This document shows positions 9,316 to 17,617 of a stretch of 64,000 nt of DNA, piece by piece. Origin of the DNA: Paracoccaceae bacterium (lineage in GTDB: Bacteria; Pseudomonadota; Alphaproteobacteria; Rhodobacterales; Rhodobacteraceae). The stretch lies in contig CANNIA010000005.1 in NCBI GenBank assembly GCA_947504705.1, positions 88,525 to 152,524 on the forward strand. Direction: 5' to 3'. The stretch's first letter is position 1; the number at the start of each line of letters is the position of its first letter. A program made the position numbers and the translations under genes. The notes beneath the pieces were generated by a model. That model was not told where the DNA came from, did not search any database, and saw only the letters and a program-made list of their open reading frames with translations.

Positions 9316-10611
9316 ATGCTTCAGGATAAAGACCGCATTTTCACCAACCTTTACGGGATGCATGATCGCAGCCTGAAGGGTGCGATGAAGCGCGGGCATT
9401 GGGATGGCACGGCGGACATCATCAAGCGCGGGCGCGACGCCATTGTCGAGCAGGTCAAGGCTTCCGGGTTGCGGGGCCGGGGCGGTGCGGGCTTTCCGAC
9501 GGGGTTGAAGTGGTCGTTCATGCCGAAGCAGTCGGATGGGCGGCCGTCGTATCTGGTGATCAACGCCGACGAGTCCGAGCCGGGCACCTGCAAAGACCGC
9601 GAAATCATGCGGCACGACCCTCACACGCTGATCGAAGGCGCACTGATCGCGTCTTTCGCGATGGGGGCGAACGCCTGCTATATCTATATCCGTGGCGAAT
9701 ACATCCGCGAGCGTGAGGCGCTGCAGGCCGCGATCGACGAATGCTATGACGCGGGGCTTCTGGGCAAGAACGCGGCGAAGTCTGGCTGGGATTTCGATTG
9801 CTACCTACACCACGGGGCGGGCGCCTATATCTGCGGCGAGGAAACTGCGCTGCTGGAAAGCCTTGAAGGCAAGAAGGGGATGCCCCGGATGAAGCCGCCG
9901 TTCCCGGCAGGCTCGGGCCTTTACGGCTGCCCGACCACGGTGAACAACGTGGAATCCATCGCGGTGGTCCCGACGATCCTGCGGCGCGGCCCGGAGTGGT
10001 TTGCCGGTTTTGGGCGTCCGAACAACGTCGGCACCAAGATTTTCGGCATCTCGGGCCATGTGAATAACCCCTGTGTCGTCGAAGAGGCGATGTCGATCCC
10101 GCTGAAGGAACTGCTGGAGCGGCACTGCGGCGGGGTCCGGGGCGGCTGGGACAATATCAAGGCGGTGATCCCCGGCGGGTCCTCGGTGCCCTTGCTGACC
10201 AAGGCGCAGTGTGACGATGCGATCATGGATTTCGACTGGCTGCGCGAGCAGCGGTCCGGTCTCGGGACGGCGGCGGTCATCGTGATGGACAAGTCGACCG
10301 ACGTCATCAAGGCGATCTGGCGGCTGTCGAAGTTCTACAAGCATGAAAGCTGTGGCCAATGCACCCCCTGCCGCGAAGGCACGGGCTGGATGATGCGGGT
10401 GATGGACCGGCTGGTGCGTGGCGAGGCGGAGGTCGAAGAGATCGACATGCTGCTCTCGGTCACCAAGCAAGTTGAAGGCCACACGATCTGCGCCCTTGGC
10501 GATGCGGCCGCTTGGCCGATTCAGGGCCTGATCCGCGCCTTCCGCGATGAAATCGAGGACCGGATCAAGGCTAAGCGGACGGGGCGCGTTTCGGCGGTGG
10601 CGGCGGAGTGA
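9316..10611 (+). CDS. nuoF: NADH-quinone oxidoreductase subunit F (NADH/FMN)
   Basis: The 431-aa NuoF is the 51-kDa flavoprotein that oxidises NADH and holds FMN and cluster N3. Motifs in order are [13 protein letters not shown] (NADH/FMN loop), [13 protein letters not shown], and the [4Fe-4S] ligands Cys346, Cys349 and Cys352 ([11 protein letters not shown]) with Cys392 (TICALGD). Length and order are normal. The stop overlaps the next small gene. Confidence 0.97.
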   Translation: MLQDKDRIFTNLYGMHDRSLKGAMKRGHWDGTADIIKRGRDAIVEQVKASGLRGRGGAGFPTGLKWSFMPKQSDGRPSYLVINADESEPGTCKDREIMRHDPHTLIEGALIASFAMGANACYIYIRGEYIREREALQAAIDECYDAGLLGKNAAKSGWDFDCYLHHGAGAYICGEETALLESLEGKKGMPRMKPPFPAGSGLYGCPTTVNNVESIAVVPTILRRGPEWFAGFGRPNNVGTKIFGISGHVNNPCVVEEAMSIPLKELLERHCGGVRGGWDNIKAVIPGGSSVPLLTKAQCDDAIMDFDWLREQRSGLGTAAVIVMDKSTDVIKAIWRLSKFYKHESCGQCTPCREGTGWMMRVMDRLVRGEAEVEEIDMLLSVTKQVEGHTICALGDAAAWPIQGLIRAFRDEIEDRIKAKRTGRVSAVAAE

Positions 10612-10859
10612 TGCGGATGGCGCTTGCCCTTTCCATGACGCTTGCCACTGGGGCCTGCGTGGCGACGGCTCCGGCCGTGCAGCCCGCAAGTGAGCCGGTG
10701 CGCGTCCTAAACGGCGGGCAGCCGTTTCAGATGTGGGACGGGGCGGCGGCGCGGAAGGTGGCGGATACCCAGTGTGGGGCGAGGGGCGTCAATAGCTCGA
10801 TCTACGACCGATTTGATGCGGCGACGGGTGAATGGGTCTATCCGGAGGGGTGCGCATGA
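10611..10859 (+). CDS. Small exported protein, probable lipoprotein
   Basis: An 82-aa protein beginning at ATG 10611 (overlapping the nuoF stop as TGATG) or at GTG 10608. The N-terminus [19 protein letters not shown] reads as a short signal peptide ending in a Cys that could be lipidated, although TGAC is a weak lipobox. The mature part has a second conserved-looking core (WDGAAARKVADTQC, then YDRFDAATGEWVYPEGC) with two Cys that could pair in the periplasm. No named family recognised. It sits between nuoF and the DUF5333-like gene. Confidence 0.62.
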   Translation: MRMALALSMTLATGACVATAPAVQPASEPVRVLNGGQPFQMWDGAAARKVADTQCGARGVNSSIYDRFDAATGEWVYPEGCA

Positions 10860-10966
10860 CGAATGCCGTTACCCTTGGCCGGAACCTGCCGATAACAGAG
10901 GTTTGTCATGGCATATCAAGGGGCTTTGCCCCCATCTCCTGGGCACGAGCAACCAAGGAGGCCGTG

Positions 10967-11374
10967 ATGAAACGCCCGATCAAGACCCTGACCCTGATCC
11001 TTTCGATCCTTGCCAGCCCCGCGCTGGCGTTGGTGCCGATCAATGAAGAACCGGTGATCCACGACAAGCTCTTGCAGGGCTTTATCGGCGACACGATCAC
11101 TGACAATTGCCCGACCATGGAAGCGCGCAAGATGCGGGCCTTGGGCGAATTGCTGGACATCCGCGACTATGCGCTGGAGCAGGGCTACGAGGCCGCGGTG
11201 GTCAAGGACTTCGTCACCTCGAAGGAAGAGAAGAAGAAGTTCAAGACGGAAGCCGCCGAATGGCTGGCCGCCAAAGGGGCCGAACCGGGCAACCCCGACG
11301 CCTATTGCCAGATCGGCGAGGCGGAAATCGCGGCGGACAGCCTGATCGGCCAGTTGCTGAGGTCGACGAAATGA
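10967..11374 (+). CDS. DUF5333-like periplasmic protein
   Basis: A 135-aa protein with a clear Sec signal peptide (MKRPIKTLTLILSILASPAL, cut near ALA). The start at 10967 is set by AAGGAG at 10955-10960. An in-frame ATG at 10856, coupled to the previous stop, would put 37 extra residues before the signal peptide and is less likely. The mature part includes DTITDNCPTMEARKMRALGE and a Lys/Glu-rich helix, with two Cys. It fits the DUF5333 proteins found in Rhodobacteraceae nuo operons (recognised from memory). A GGGGC-TTT-GCCCC hairpin lies upstream at 10920-10932. Confidence 0.72.
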   Translation: MKRPIKTLTLILSILASPALALVPINEEPVIHDKLLQGFIGDTITDNCPTMEARKMRALGELLDIRDYALEQGYEAAVVKDFVTSKEEKKKFKTEAAEWLAAKGAEPGNPDAYCQIGEAEIAADSLIGQLLRSTK

Positions 11375-11526
11375 ACCATCCCGCCGCCAAGCAAGAAACC
11401 CTGCTGCCTCGCATGCCTCTGCGCATGGCTGGCCGGGGTTTGGCTTGCGGCGGGACGAATATGAATGACGCGGTGCCCGGGCATGACCCCAGCACGCACG
11501 CACGGAACGGCGGAGTAGAGCCATGA
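11371..11526 (+). CDS. Possible 51-aa protein bridging DUF5333-like gene and nuoG
   Basis: A 51-codon frame with ATGA overlaps at both ends: its start overlaps the DUF5333-like stop and its stop overlaps the nuoG start. The product begins [20 protein letters not shown] and is not hydrophobic; GRGLACGG looks faintly like a lipobox but lacks a signal helix. It may be a real small protein or merely a frame that keeps ribosomes coupled to nuoG. No similarity recognised. Confidence 0.35.
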   Translation: MNHPAAKQETLLPRMPLRMAGRGLACGGTNMNDAVPGHDPSTHARNGGVEP

Positions 11527-13532
11527 CCAACCTCAAGAAAATCAGCATCGACGGCATCGAGGTCGAGGTCGATGGTGCGATGACCATCATCCAGGCGGCT
11601 GAGGTGGCGGGGGTGGAGATCCCCCGGTTCTGCTATCATGAGCGGCTGACGATTGCGGGCAACTGCCGGATGTGTCTGGTCGAGGTTGTCGGCGGGCCGC
11701 CGAAGCCTGCGGCGTCCTGTGCGATGCAGGTCCGCGATTTGCGGCCGGGGCCGAACGGGGAAGCGCCAGTCGTCAAGACCAAGTCGCCGATGGTGAAGAA
11801 GGCGCGCGAGGGGGTGATGGAGTTCCTGCTGATCAACCACCCGCTGGATTGCCCGATCTGCGATCAGGGCGGCGAGTGTGATCTGCAGGATCAGGCGATG
11901 GCCTATGGCGTCGATTTCTCGCGCTATCGCGAGCCGAAGCGCGCGTCCGAGGACCTGAACCTTGGGCCGTTGGTTGAAACCAAGATGACGCGCTGCATTT
12001 CCTGCACCCGCTGTGTGCGGTTCACTTCTGAAGTGGCTGGCATTACTCAGATGGGCCAGACCGGGCGGGGCGAGGATAGTGAGATCACCAGCTATCTGAA
12101 CATGACGCTGGATTCGAACCTGCAGGGCAATATCATCGACCTGTGCCCGGTCGGCGCGCTGACCTCGAAGCCGTACGCCTTTACCGCGCGGTCCTGGGAG
12201 CTGACCAAGACCGAAAGCATCGACGTGATGGATGCCTTGGGGTCGAACATCCGCATCGACACCAAGGGCCGCGAAGTGATGCGCATTCTGCCGCGCAATC
12301 ATGACGGCGTGAACGAGGAATGGATTTCCGACAAGACCCGGTTTGTTTGGGACGGTCTGCGCCGTCAGCGGCTGGACACGCCGTATGTGCGTGAAAACGG
12401 CAAGCTGCGGAAGGCAACTTGGGGTGAGGCGCTGGCCAAGGCGGCGGCCGCGATGAAGGGGAAGAAGGTTGCGGGCCTTGTGGGCGATCTGGCCCCGGTC
12501 GAGGCTGTCTATTCGCTGAAGGCTCTGGTTGAGGGTCTGGGCGGGCATGTTGAATGCCGCACCGATGGGGCAAAGCTGCCTGCCGGGAACCGCTCGGGCT
12601 ATGTCGGCACAGCGAGCATCGAGGATATCGACGGCGCAAAGGTGATCCTGCTGATCGGGACCAACCCGCGCGTGGAATCTCCGGTTCTGAACGCCCGGCT
12701 GCGCAAGGCCTGGACGAACGGCGCGATGATCGGCTTGTTCGGTGAAAAGGTCGATCTGACCTATGATTACAAGCACATGGGCACCGACCGCGCGGCGCTG
12801 GTCGACCTGGTGGGCCGGGTGACAGAAAAGCCCGACACGTTGGTGATCATCGGTCAGGGGGCGATCAACGAGGCAGACGGCGAGGCGGTGCTAAGCCAGG
12901 CCATGGCCTATGTTCAGGGAGCGGGCGCGAAGTTCATGGTGCTGCACACGGCGGCTGGCCGCGTGGGTGCGATGGACGTGGGGGCGGTGACCGAAGGGGG
13001 TCTTGCGGCGGCGACCGATGGGGCCGAGGTGATCTATAACCTTGGCGCAGATGAGGTCGAAATCGCCGCTGGCCCCTTTGTGATCTATCAGGGCAGCCAT
13101 GGTGACCGGGGGGCGAACCGGGCGGATGTGATCCTGCCTAGTGCGGCCTATACCGAAGAAAATGGGCTGTTCGTCAACACCGAGGGGCGGCCTCAGTTGG
13201 CCTTCCGCGCCGGGTTCGCGCCGGGCGAGGCCAAGGAAAACTGGGCGATCCTGCGGGCGCTGTCGGCGGAACTTGGGGCGCAACTGCCATGGGATTCGCT
13301 GGCGGGTCTGCGGGCGGCACTGGTCAAGGCGCAACCGCATCTGGGGCGTATTGACGAGGTTCCGGTCAACGACTGGCAGGCACTGGCAGTCAAGGCCCCG
13401 GCCAAGGCCACCTTCCGCAATGTGACCCGCGATTTCTATCTGACCAACCAGATTGCGCGGGCCTCGGCTGTCATGGCCGAGCTTTCGGCATTGGCCAAGG
13501 CGCGGGCGACGACGGCGATGGCGGCGGAGTAA
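11523..13532 (+). CDS. nuoG: NADH-quinone oxidoreductase subunit G
   Basis: The 669-aa NuoG is the 75-kDa peripheral subunit carrying clusters N1b, N4 and N5. The N-terminal [2Fe-2S] domain shows [15 protein letters not shown]; next come [19 protein letters not shown] (His/Cys ligands for N5) and [12 protein letters not shown] with the later CPVGALT (N4). The remainder is the molybdopterin-oxidoreductase-like fold without the N7 cluster insert of E. coli, consistent with alphaproteobacterial and mitochondrial NuoG. The stop is followed after 4 nt by a lipoprotein gene. Confidence 0.97.
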   Translation: MTNLKKISIDGIEVEVDGAMTIIQAAEVAGVEIPRFCYHERLTIAGNCRMCLVEVVGGPPKPAASCAMQVRDLRPGPNGEAPVVKTKSPMVKKAREGVMEFLLINHPLDCPICDQGGECDLQDQAMAYGVDFSRYREPKRASEDLNLGPLVETKMTRCISCTRCVRFTSEVAGITQMGQTGRGEDSEITSYLNMTLDSNLQGNIIDLCPVGALTSKPYAFTARSWELTKTESIDVMDALGSNIRIDTKGREVMRILPRNHDGVNEEWISDKTRFVWDGLRRQRLDTPYVRENGKLRKATWGEALAKAAAAMKGKKVAGLVGDLAPVEAVYSLKALVEGLGGHVECRTDGAKLPAGNRSGYVGTASIEDIDGAKVILLIGTNPRVESPVLNARLRKAWTNGAMIGLFGEKVDLTYDYKHMGTDRAALVDLVGRVTEKPDTLVIIGQGAINEADGEAVLSQAMAYVQGAGAKFMVLHTAAGRVGAMDVGAVTEGGLAAATDGAEVIYNLGADEVEIAAGPFVIYQGSHGDRGANRADVILPSAAYTEENGLFVNTEGRPQLAFRAGFAPGEAKENWAILRALSAELGAQLPWDSLAGLRAALVKAQPHLGRIDEVPVNDWQALAVKAPAKATFRNVTRDFYLTNQIARASAVMAELSALAKARATTAMAAE

Positions 13533-13536
13533 CCTC

Positions 13537-13944
13537 GTGGTCCATCCCCGCACCTTGTTTGCGACCCTTGGCACCGCGACAGCGGCGCTTGGTGCTTGCA
13601 CGCCGGCGGGAGAGGTGACAGAGGATCGCGGGCGCGATGCGGTCTATGAGGGGGTCCAGGTGATCCGCCTTGACGATGGTCTGGTCAGCTTTTCCGTCGC
13701 GATGCGCGGGGCTGAAACAGAGGCGGATGTCGAGGCCTATGGCCGCTGTGCCGCAGCGCAATATGCGCTGGACGAAGGGTTTGGGTTCGCGCGTCAAGTG
13801 CGGACCTATGTGACGAAGGACGGGCCGGACTGGTATGGGGACGCGGTTTATCTGGTCTCCTCCACCCTGCCGGAAGGCCTGCGCACCATCGACGCCGAAG
13901 TGGCGGTGACGGAATGCGAAGAGCTTGGAATACCGACTGAGTAA
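13537..13944 (+). CDS. Small lipoprotein between nuoG and nuoH
   Basis: A 135-aa protein starting at GTG 13537, 4 nt after nuoG. The N-terminus has a signal peptide ending in LGAC, a good lipobox, with Cys about residue 21. The mature domain (about 110 aa) alternates strands and one helix and keeps paired Cys (YGRCAAAQYALDEGFGFARQ and VTECEELG), suggesting an outer- or inner-membrane-anchored periplasmic fold. No named family recognised. Spacing of 29 nt to nuoH. Confidence 0.7.
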   Translation: MVHPRTLFATLGTATAALGACTPAGEVTEDRGRDAVYEGVQVIRLDDGLVSFSVAMRGAETEADVEAYGRCAAAQYALDEGFGFARQVRTYVTKDGPDWYGDAVYLVSSTLPEGLRTIDAEVAVTECEELGIPTE

Positions 13945-13973
13945 GGCTGGCGGTTTGAGGATGAGGGACTGAC

Positions 13974-15011
13974 ATGGACGGGTTCTTTTCCACGGGGTTC
14001 GGATTGGCTGTGCTGATTGCAGCACAAAGCCTTCTGGTCGTGGCTTTCGTGATGATCAGCTTGCTCTTCCTTGTCTATGGCGACCGGAAGATCTGGGCGG
14101 CGGTGCAGATGCGGCGGGGGCCAAACGTGGTGGGGCCGTTTGGTCTGCTGCAATCGGTGGCTGACGCGCTGAAATATGTGGTCAAGGAAATCATCATTCC
14201 GGCGGGCGTAGACCGGCCGGTGTTCTTTCTGGCCCCGATGGCAAGCTTTGTGCTGGCGATCCTGTCCTGGGCGGTGATCCCGTTCGACAGCGGTTGGGTG
14301 CTGGCCGACATCAACGTGGCGATCCTGTTCGTCTTTGCCGTCTCCAGTCTGGAGGTTTACGGAGTGATCATGGGCGGCTGGGCGTCGAACTCGAAATACG
14401 CCTTCCTCGGGAGCCTGCGGTCCGCCGCGCAGATGATTTCCTATGAGGTGTCCTTGGGTCTGATCATCATCGGGGTGATCATCTCGACCGGTGGGATGAA
14501 CTTCTCGGCAATCGTGGCCGCACAGGATGGGAACTACGGCCTGTTCAACTGGTACTGGCTGCCGCATTTCCCGATGGTGTTCCTGTTCTTCATCTCTGCC
14601 TTGGCCGAAACCAACCGCCCGCCCTTTGACCTGCCGGAAGCGGAATCCGAACTCGTCGCCGGGTTCATGGTGGAATATTCCTCGACCCCCTACCTCCTCT
14701 TCATGGCAGGCGAATACATCGCGATCTTCTTGATGTGCGCCTTGATCAGCCTCCTCTTCTTCGGCGGCTGGCTGTCGCCGATCCCCGGGCTGGCCGACGG
14801 CTGGTGGTGGATGGTCGCCAAGATGTGGTTCTTCTTCTTCATGTTCGCCATGGTGAAGGCCATCGTGCCCCGCTACCGCTATGACCAGCTGATGCGGATT
14901 GGTTGGAAAGTGTTCCTGCCGATGTCGCTGGCTTGGGTGGTGATCGTGGCGTTCCTTGCAAAGTTCGAAGTGCTGGGCGGCTTCTGGGCCCGCTGGGCGA
15001 TTGGAGGCTGA
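13974..15011 (+). CDS. nuoH: NADH-quinone oxidoreductase subunit H
   Basis: The 345-aa NuoH is the membrane subunit that links the quinone site to the proton-pumping arm. It has about eight hydrophobic segments and the conserved cytoplasmic loops ERK/QxRxGP-type ([21 protein letters not shown] split over 71-120 of the protein's first third) and [19 protein letters not shown], the family hallmark. Length normal. It overlaps or abuts nuoI (GGAGGCTGATGATGG). Confidence 0.97.
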   Translation: MDGFFSTGFGLAVLIAAQSLLVVAFVMISLLFLVYGDRKIWAAVQMRRGPNVVGPFGLLQSVADALKYVVKEIIIPAGVDRPVFFLAPMASFVLAILSWAVIPFDSGWVLADINVAILFVFAVSSLEVYGVIMGGWASNSKYAFLGSLRSAAQMISYEVSLGLIIIGVIISTGGMNFSAIVAAQDGNYGLFNWYWLPHFPMVFLFFISALAETNRPPFDLPEAESELVAGFMVEYSSTPYLLFMAGEYIAIFLMCALISLLFFGGWLSPIPGLADGWWWMVAKMWFFFFMFAMVKAIVPRYRYDQLMRIGWKVFLPMSLAWVVIVAFLAKFEVLGGFWARWAIGG

Positions 15012-15013
15012 TG

Positions 15014-15508
15014 ATGGCAAACATCGACTGGACCCGCGCCACCAAGTATTTCCTGCTGATGGATTTCATCAAGGGCTTCGGCTTGGGGATGAAGTACTTC
15101 TTCCGGCCAAAAGCGACGCTGAACTACCCGCATGAAAAGGGGCCGCTGTCCCCCCGCTTCCGTGGTGAACATGCGCTGCGCCGCTATCCGAACGGCGAGG
15201 AACGCTGCATCGCCTGCAAGCTTTGCGAGGCGATCTGCCCGGCCCAAGCCATCACCATCGACGCCGAACCGCGTGAGGACGGCTCCCGCCGCACCACGCG
15301 CTATGACATCGACATGACCAAGTGCATCTACTGCGGCTTCTGCCAAGAGGCCTGCCCGGTCGATGCCATCGTCGAAGGCCCGAACTTCGAATTCTCGACC
15401 GAAACGCGGGAAGAGCTGTTCTACAACAAGGAAAAACTCCTTGAGAACGGCGCCCGCTGGGAAGCCGAGATTGCCCGCAACCTTGAAATCGACGCCCCGT
15501 ATCGGTGA
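15014..15508 (+). CDS. nuoI: NADH-quinone oxidoreductase subunit I (two 4Fe-4S)
   Basis: The 164-aa NuoI is the ferredoxin-like subunit with clusters N6a and N6b. Ligand sets are Cys65/68/71/75 ([12 protein letters not shown]) and Cys104/107/110/114 ([12 protein letters not shown]). The start [13 protein letters not shown] at 15014 has GGAGG 6 nt upstream; an ATG at 15011 overlapping the nuoH stop is the alternative. The N-terminal amphipathic helix and C-terminal [11 protein letters not shown] are typical. Confidence 0.97.
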   Translation: MANIDWTRATKYFLLMDFIKGFGLGMKYFFRPKATLNYPHEKGPLSPRFRGEHALRRYPNGEERCIACKLCEAICPAQAITIDAEPREDGSRRTTRYDIDMTKCIYCGFCQEACPVDAIVEGPNFEFSTETREELFYNKEKLLENGARWEAEIARNLEIDAPYR

Positions 15509-15526
15509 GTGAAGGCTGAAGATAAA

Positions 15527-16027
15527 ATGCTGGTTCGGTTGGAAATAGCAAAGTTTTGCGGGGCGCTAGTTGCGCTTTCCTGCGGCATTGCGTTGCCAGC
15601 TTTCGCGCGCGACGATGCAAAGTGGATCATTGAGCGGGCCGAACTCTTCTCACAAGTCTGCCTCGCAGCAGCGCCGACTTTCAGCAGCTTCGACACCGAG
15701 GCAAGGAATGCCGGGTTCAAACAGACGAACGACGGTCTGCTCTACGAGCCGGAGGTTTTTGTCAGCCTGGTCCCTAAGGCGGAAACCTGCAGCTGCTACA
15801 TGACGGTCGGAGCGCCTAACCAGACCGCTATGGTTCAGGCAATGTTTTCACAGATGCTGAGCGATTTTCCAGATACCTGGCAGCCGAAATCGAAGACAGG
15901 TCCAATCAACGATACGACTTTCCGCCGTGATGGTGTCGATGTTCGCGTGGTTCTCAAACCTGCGGAGATCGATGGGAATACCTGGGTTGCGGCCAGTGTC
16001 ATTGCCCCGGGGGCTTGCCCGAAATGA
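15527..16027 (+). CDS. Exported protein of unknown function
   Basis: A 166-aa protein with a signal peptide (GALVALSCGIALPAFA, cleavage near AFA-RD). The ATG at 15527 has GAAGG about 11 nt upstream; a GTG at 15509 adjoining the nuoI stop is possible. The mature part contains WIIERAELFSQVCLAAAPTF and a CSC motif (AETCSCYM) with a further Cys near the C-terminus, so disulfides are likely in the periplasm. No family recognised. Its third-position usage looks a little less GC-biased than the adjoining nuo genes. It overlaps the next gene (ATGA). Confidence 0.65.
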   Translation: MLVRLEIAKFCGALVALSCGIALPAFARDDAKWIIERAELFSQVCLAAAPTFSSFDTEARNAGFKQTNDGLLYEPEVFVSLVPKAETCSCYMTVGAPNQTAMVQAMFSQMLSDFPDTWQPKSKTGPINDTTFRRDGVDVRVVLKPAEIDGNTWVAASVIAPGACPK

Positions 16028-16446
16028 CCGAAGACTTCACCAAGATGTTCGCCGCGATGATGGAGCAGGGCCAGAAGATGGCCCAGGCTTTCGCTCCGAC
16101 CATGGAGAACGTCGATGTGAAGGCGTTTGAAAAGATGTTCCCGGCGATGCCGAAGGAACTGCTGGAGATGTGGTTCGGCAAGACCTTCAATCCCGAAGGT
16201 CTGGACGCCCGCACAAGGTTTCTGGTCACCATCGCGGCGCAGACCGTGCTGGGGCCCTTGGGCGAGCCGCAGTTGCGGGTGACGATCAAGAATGCTTTGG
16301 CCGCCGGGGCCACCAAACGCGAGATTGCGGAAGTGATCTGGCAGATGTCGATGTTCGGCGGGGTGCCCGCCATGCAAAAGGCGCTTGAAATCGCGCAAGG
16401 GGTCTTTCAAGAGGCCGCCGAGAATTCTGGGGAGAAAGACGCATGA
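16024..16446 (+). CDS. Carboxymuconolactone decarboxylase-fold protein
   Basis: A 140-aa protein starting with an ATGA overlap (16024-16027) and ending in another ATGA overlap with nuoJ. An N-terminal Met-rich helical part (about 1-45) precedes a CMD/AhpD-like core: [20 protein letters not shown], then [22 protein letters not shown] and a final [14 protein letters not shown]. The catalytic CxxC and general-acid residues of AhpD are absent; there is no Cys in the protein. I infer a structural or non-redox member of the fold. Its position between nuoI and nuoJ suggests a complex I-linked role, unproven. Confidence 0.8.
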   Translation: MTEDFTKMFAAMMEQGQKMAQAFAPTMENVDVKAFEKMFPAMPKELLEMWFGKTFNPEGLDARTRFLVTIAAQTVLGPLGEPQLRVTIKNALAAGATKREIAEVIWQMSMFGGVPAMQKALEIAQGVFQEAAENSGEKDA

Positions 16447-17051
16447 CCGTCTTCGCGTTTGCCTTTTACATGTTCGCGGTGATCACCGTGGCCTCGGGCC
16501 TGATGGTCACCCTTTCCCGCAACCCGGTGCATTCGGTGCTGTGGCTGATCCTGGCGTTCCTGTCGACCTCGGGCCTGTTTGTGCTTTTGGGGGCCGAGTT
16601 CGTGGCGATGCTTCTGGTCATCGTCTATGTCGGCGCGGTGGCGGTCTTGTTCCTGTTCGTCGTGATGATGCTGGACATCGACTTCGCGTCGCTGAAGGGC
16701 GAGATGGCGCGGGCGATGCCGCTGGGCCTGCTGATCGGCGTGGTCCTTTTGATGCAGATCGCGATTGGCGTGGGTGTCTGGCAGGTGGCGGATGGCTCGC
16801 AAGGCCTGCGGCAGGCCGTGGCACCGAGTGAGATCGAGAATACCCGGGCCTTGGGGATGCTGATCTATGACAAGTATTTCCTGCTGTTCCAGCTGGCCGG
16901 CCTGATCCTGCTGGTCGCGATGATCGGGGCCATCCTGCTGACGCTGCGGCATAGGAAGGACGTCAAGCGGCAGAACGTGCTGCACCAGATGTGGCGCGAC
17001 CCGGCCAAGGCGATGGAGTTGAAGGACGTGAAACCGGGGCAGGGATTGTAA
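16443..17051 (+). CDS. nuoJ: NADH-quinone oxidoreductase subunit J
   Basis: The 202-aa NuoJ is a membrane-arm subunit of about five transmembrane helices. The family pattern [20 protein letters not shown] and the pi-bulge helix region [20 protein letters not shown] are clear. The C-terminal tail ([19 protein letters not shown]) is cytoplasmic. It starts in an ATGA overlap and is followed by an 80-nt spacer that contains a perfect palindrome, the longest gap within the operon body. Confidence 0.96.
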   Translation: MTVFAFAFYMFAVITVASGLMVTLSRNPVHSVLWLILAFLSTSGLFVLLGAEFVAMLLVIVYVGAVAVLFLFVVMMLDIDFASLKGEMARAMPLGLLIGVVLLMQIAIGVGVWQVADGSQGLRQAVAPSEIENTRALGMLIYDKYFLLFQLAGLILLVAMIGAILLTLRHRKDVKRQNVLHQMWRDPAKAMELKDVKPGQGL

Positions 17052-17054
17052 CCG

Positions 17055-17082
17055 GTAGGATGGGCAATATTGCCCATCCTAC
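17055..17082. repeat. 28-bp perfect palindrome between nuoJ and nuoK
   Basis: The half-site GTAGGATGGGCAAT is followed directly by its exact reverse complement, giving a 28-bp perfect palindrome with no loop; the flanks pair for two more bases after one mismatch. It could be a dispersed intergenic repeat (REP-like) or a regulatory or RNA-processing hairpin within the operon. No second copy was seen in this window by eye. There is no T-run, so it is not a standard terminator. Confidence 0.8.
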
Positions 17083-17131
17083 GGGGTGGGTCACGAAAAT
17101 CGGGCCAAAGCGCCCTTGAGGGAACGGACAG

Positions 17132-17437
17132 ATGATCGGACTTGAACATTACCTGACGGTGGCGGCGGCGCTGTTTGTCATCGGGATTTTCGGGATCTTC
17201 CTGAACCGCAAGAACGTGATCGTCATCCTGATGTCGATTGAACTGATGCTTCTGGCGGTGAACATCAACCTTGTCGCCTTCTCCAGCTTTGCGGGCGATC
17301 TGGTGGGGCAGGTCTTCACCATGTTCGTGCTGACCGTCGCTGCGGCCGAGGCCGCGATTGGTCTTGCCATCCTTGTCGTCTTCTTCCGCAACCGCGGGAC
17401 GATCGAGGTGGAAGATGTCAACGTGATGAAGGGCTAA
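17132..17437 (+). CDS. nuoK: NADH-quinone oxidoreductase subunit K
   Basis: The 101-aa NuoK is a three-helix, Mrp antiporter-like (MrpC-related) membrane subunit. Family residues include [20 protein letters not shown] with the key membrane Glu, then [10 protein letters not shown] and the second Glu in [19 protein letters not shown]. Normal length. It is followed after 4 nt by a 57-aa Cys-rich gene instead of nuoL. Confidence 0.97.
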   Translation: MIGLEHYLTVAAALFVIGIFGIFLNRKNVIVILMSIELMLLAVNINLVAFSSFAGDLVGQVFTMFVLTVAAAEAAIGLAILVVFFRNRGTIEVEDVNVMKG

Positions 17438-17441
17438 GGGC

Positions 17442-17615
17442 ATGTCGGCCTTGCGGGAAAAACAGACCCTCAGCGGTATGAGGGTGGTGAAAGAAGAAAA
17501 CGGCATCGTCTTTTTGCGGTGCCTCTACTGCCAGTGCTCCTATCCCGTTCCCAAGGGATTTGAGGACGGCATTACATGTCAGGCACCCGAGTGCCTTGAG
17601 AAACGGCGGGCGTGA
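17442..17615 (+). CDS. 57-aa cysteine-rich protein between nuoK and nuoL
   Basis: An ATG at 17442, 4 nt after nuoK, opens a 57-residue frame ending 2 nt before the nuoL ATG. Residues Cys27, Cys30 and Cys32 (CLYCQC) and Cys46 and Cys51 (CQAPEC) form a CxxCxC...CxxxxC pattern that looks like a small zinc ribbon or metal-binding knuckle; the rest is charged and soluble. No family recognised. Tight packing between two core subunits supports a real gene. It might aid metal or cluster handling for complex I; that is inference. Confidence 0.66.
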   Translation: MSALREKQTLSGMRVVKEENGIVFLRCLYCQCSYPVPKGFEDGITCQAPECLEKRRA

Positions 17616-17617
17616 CC

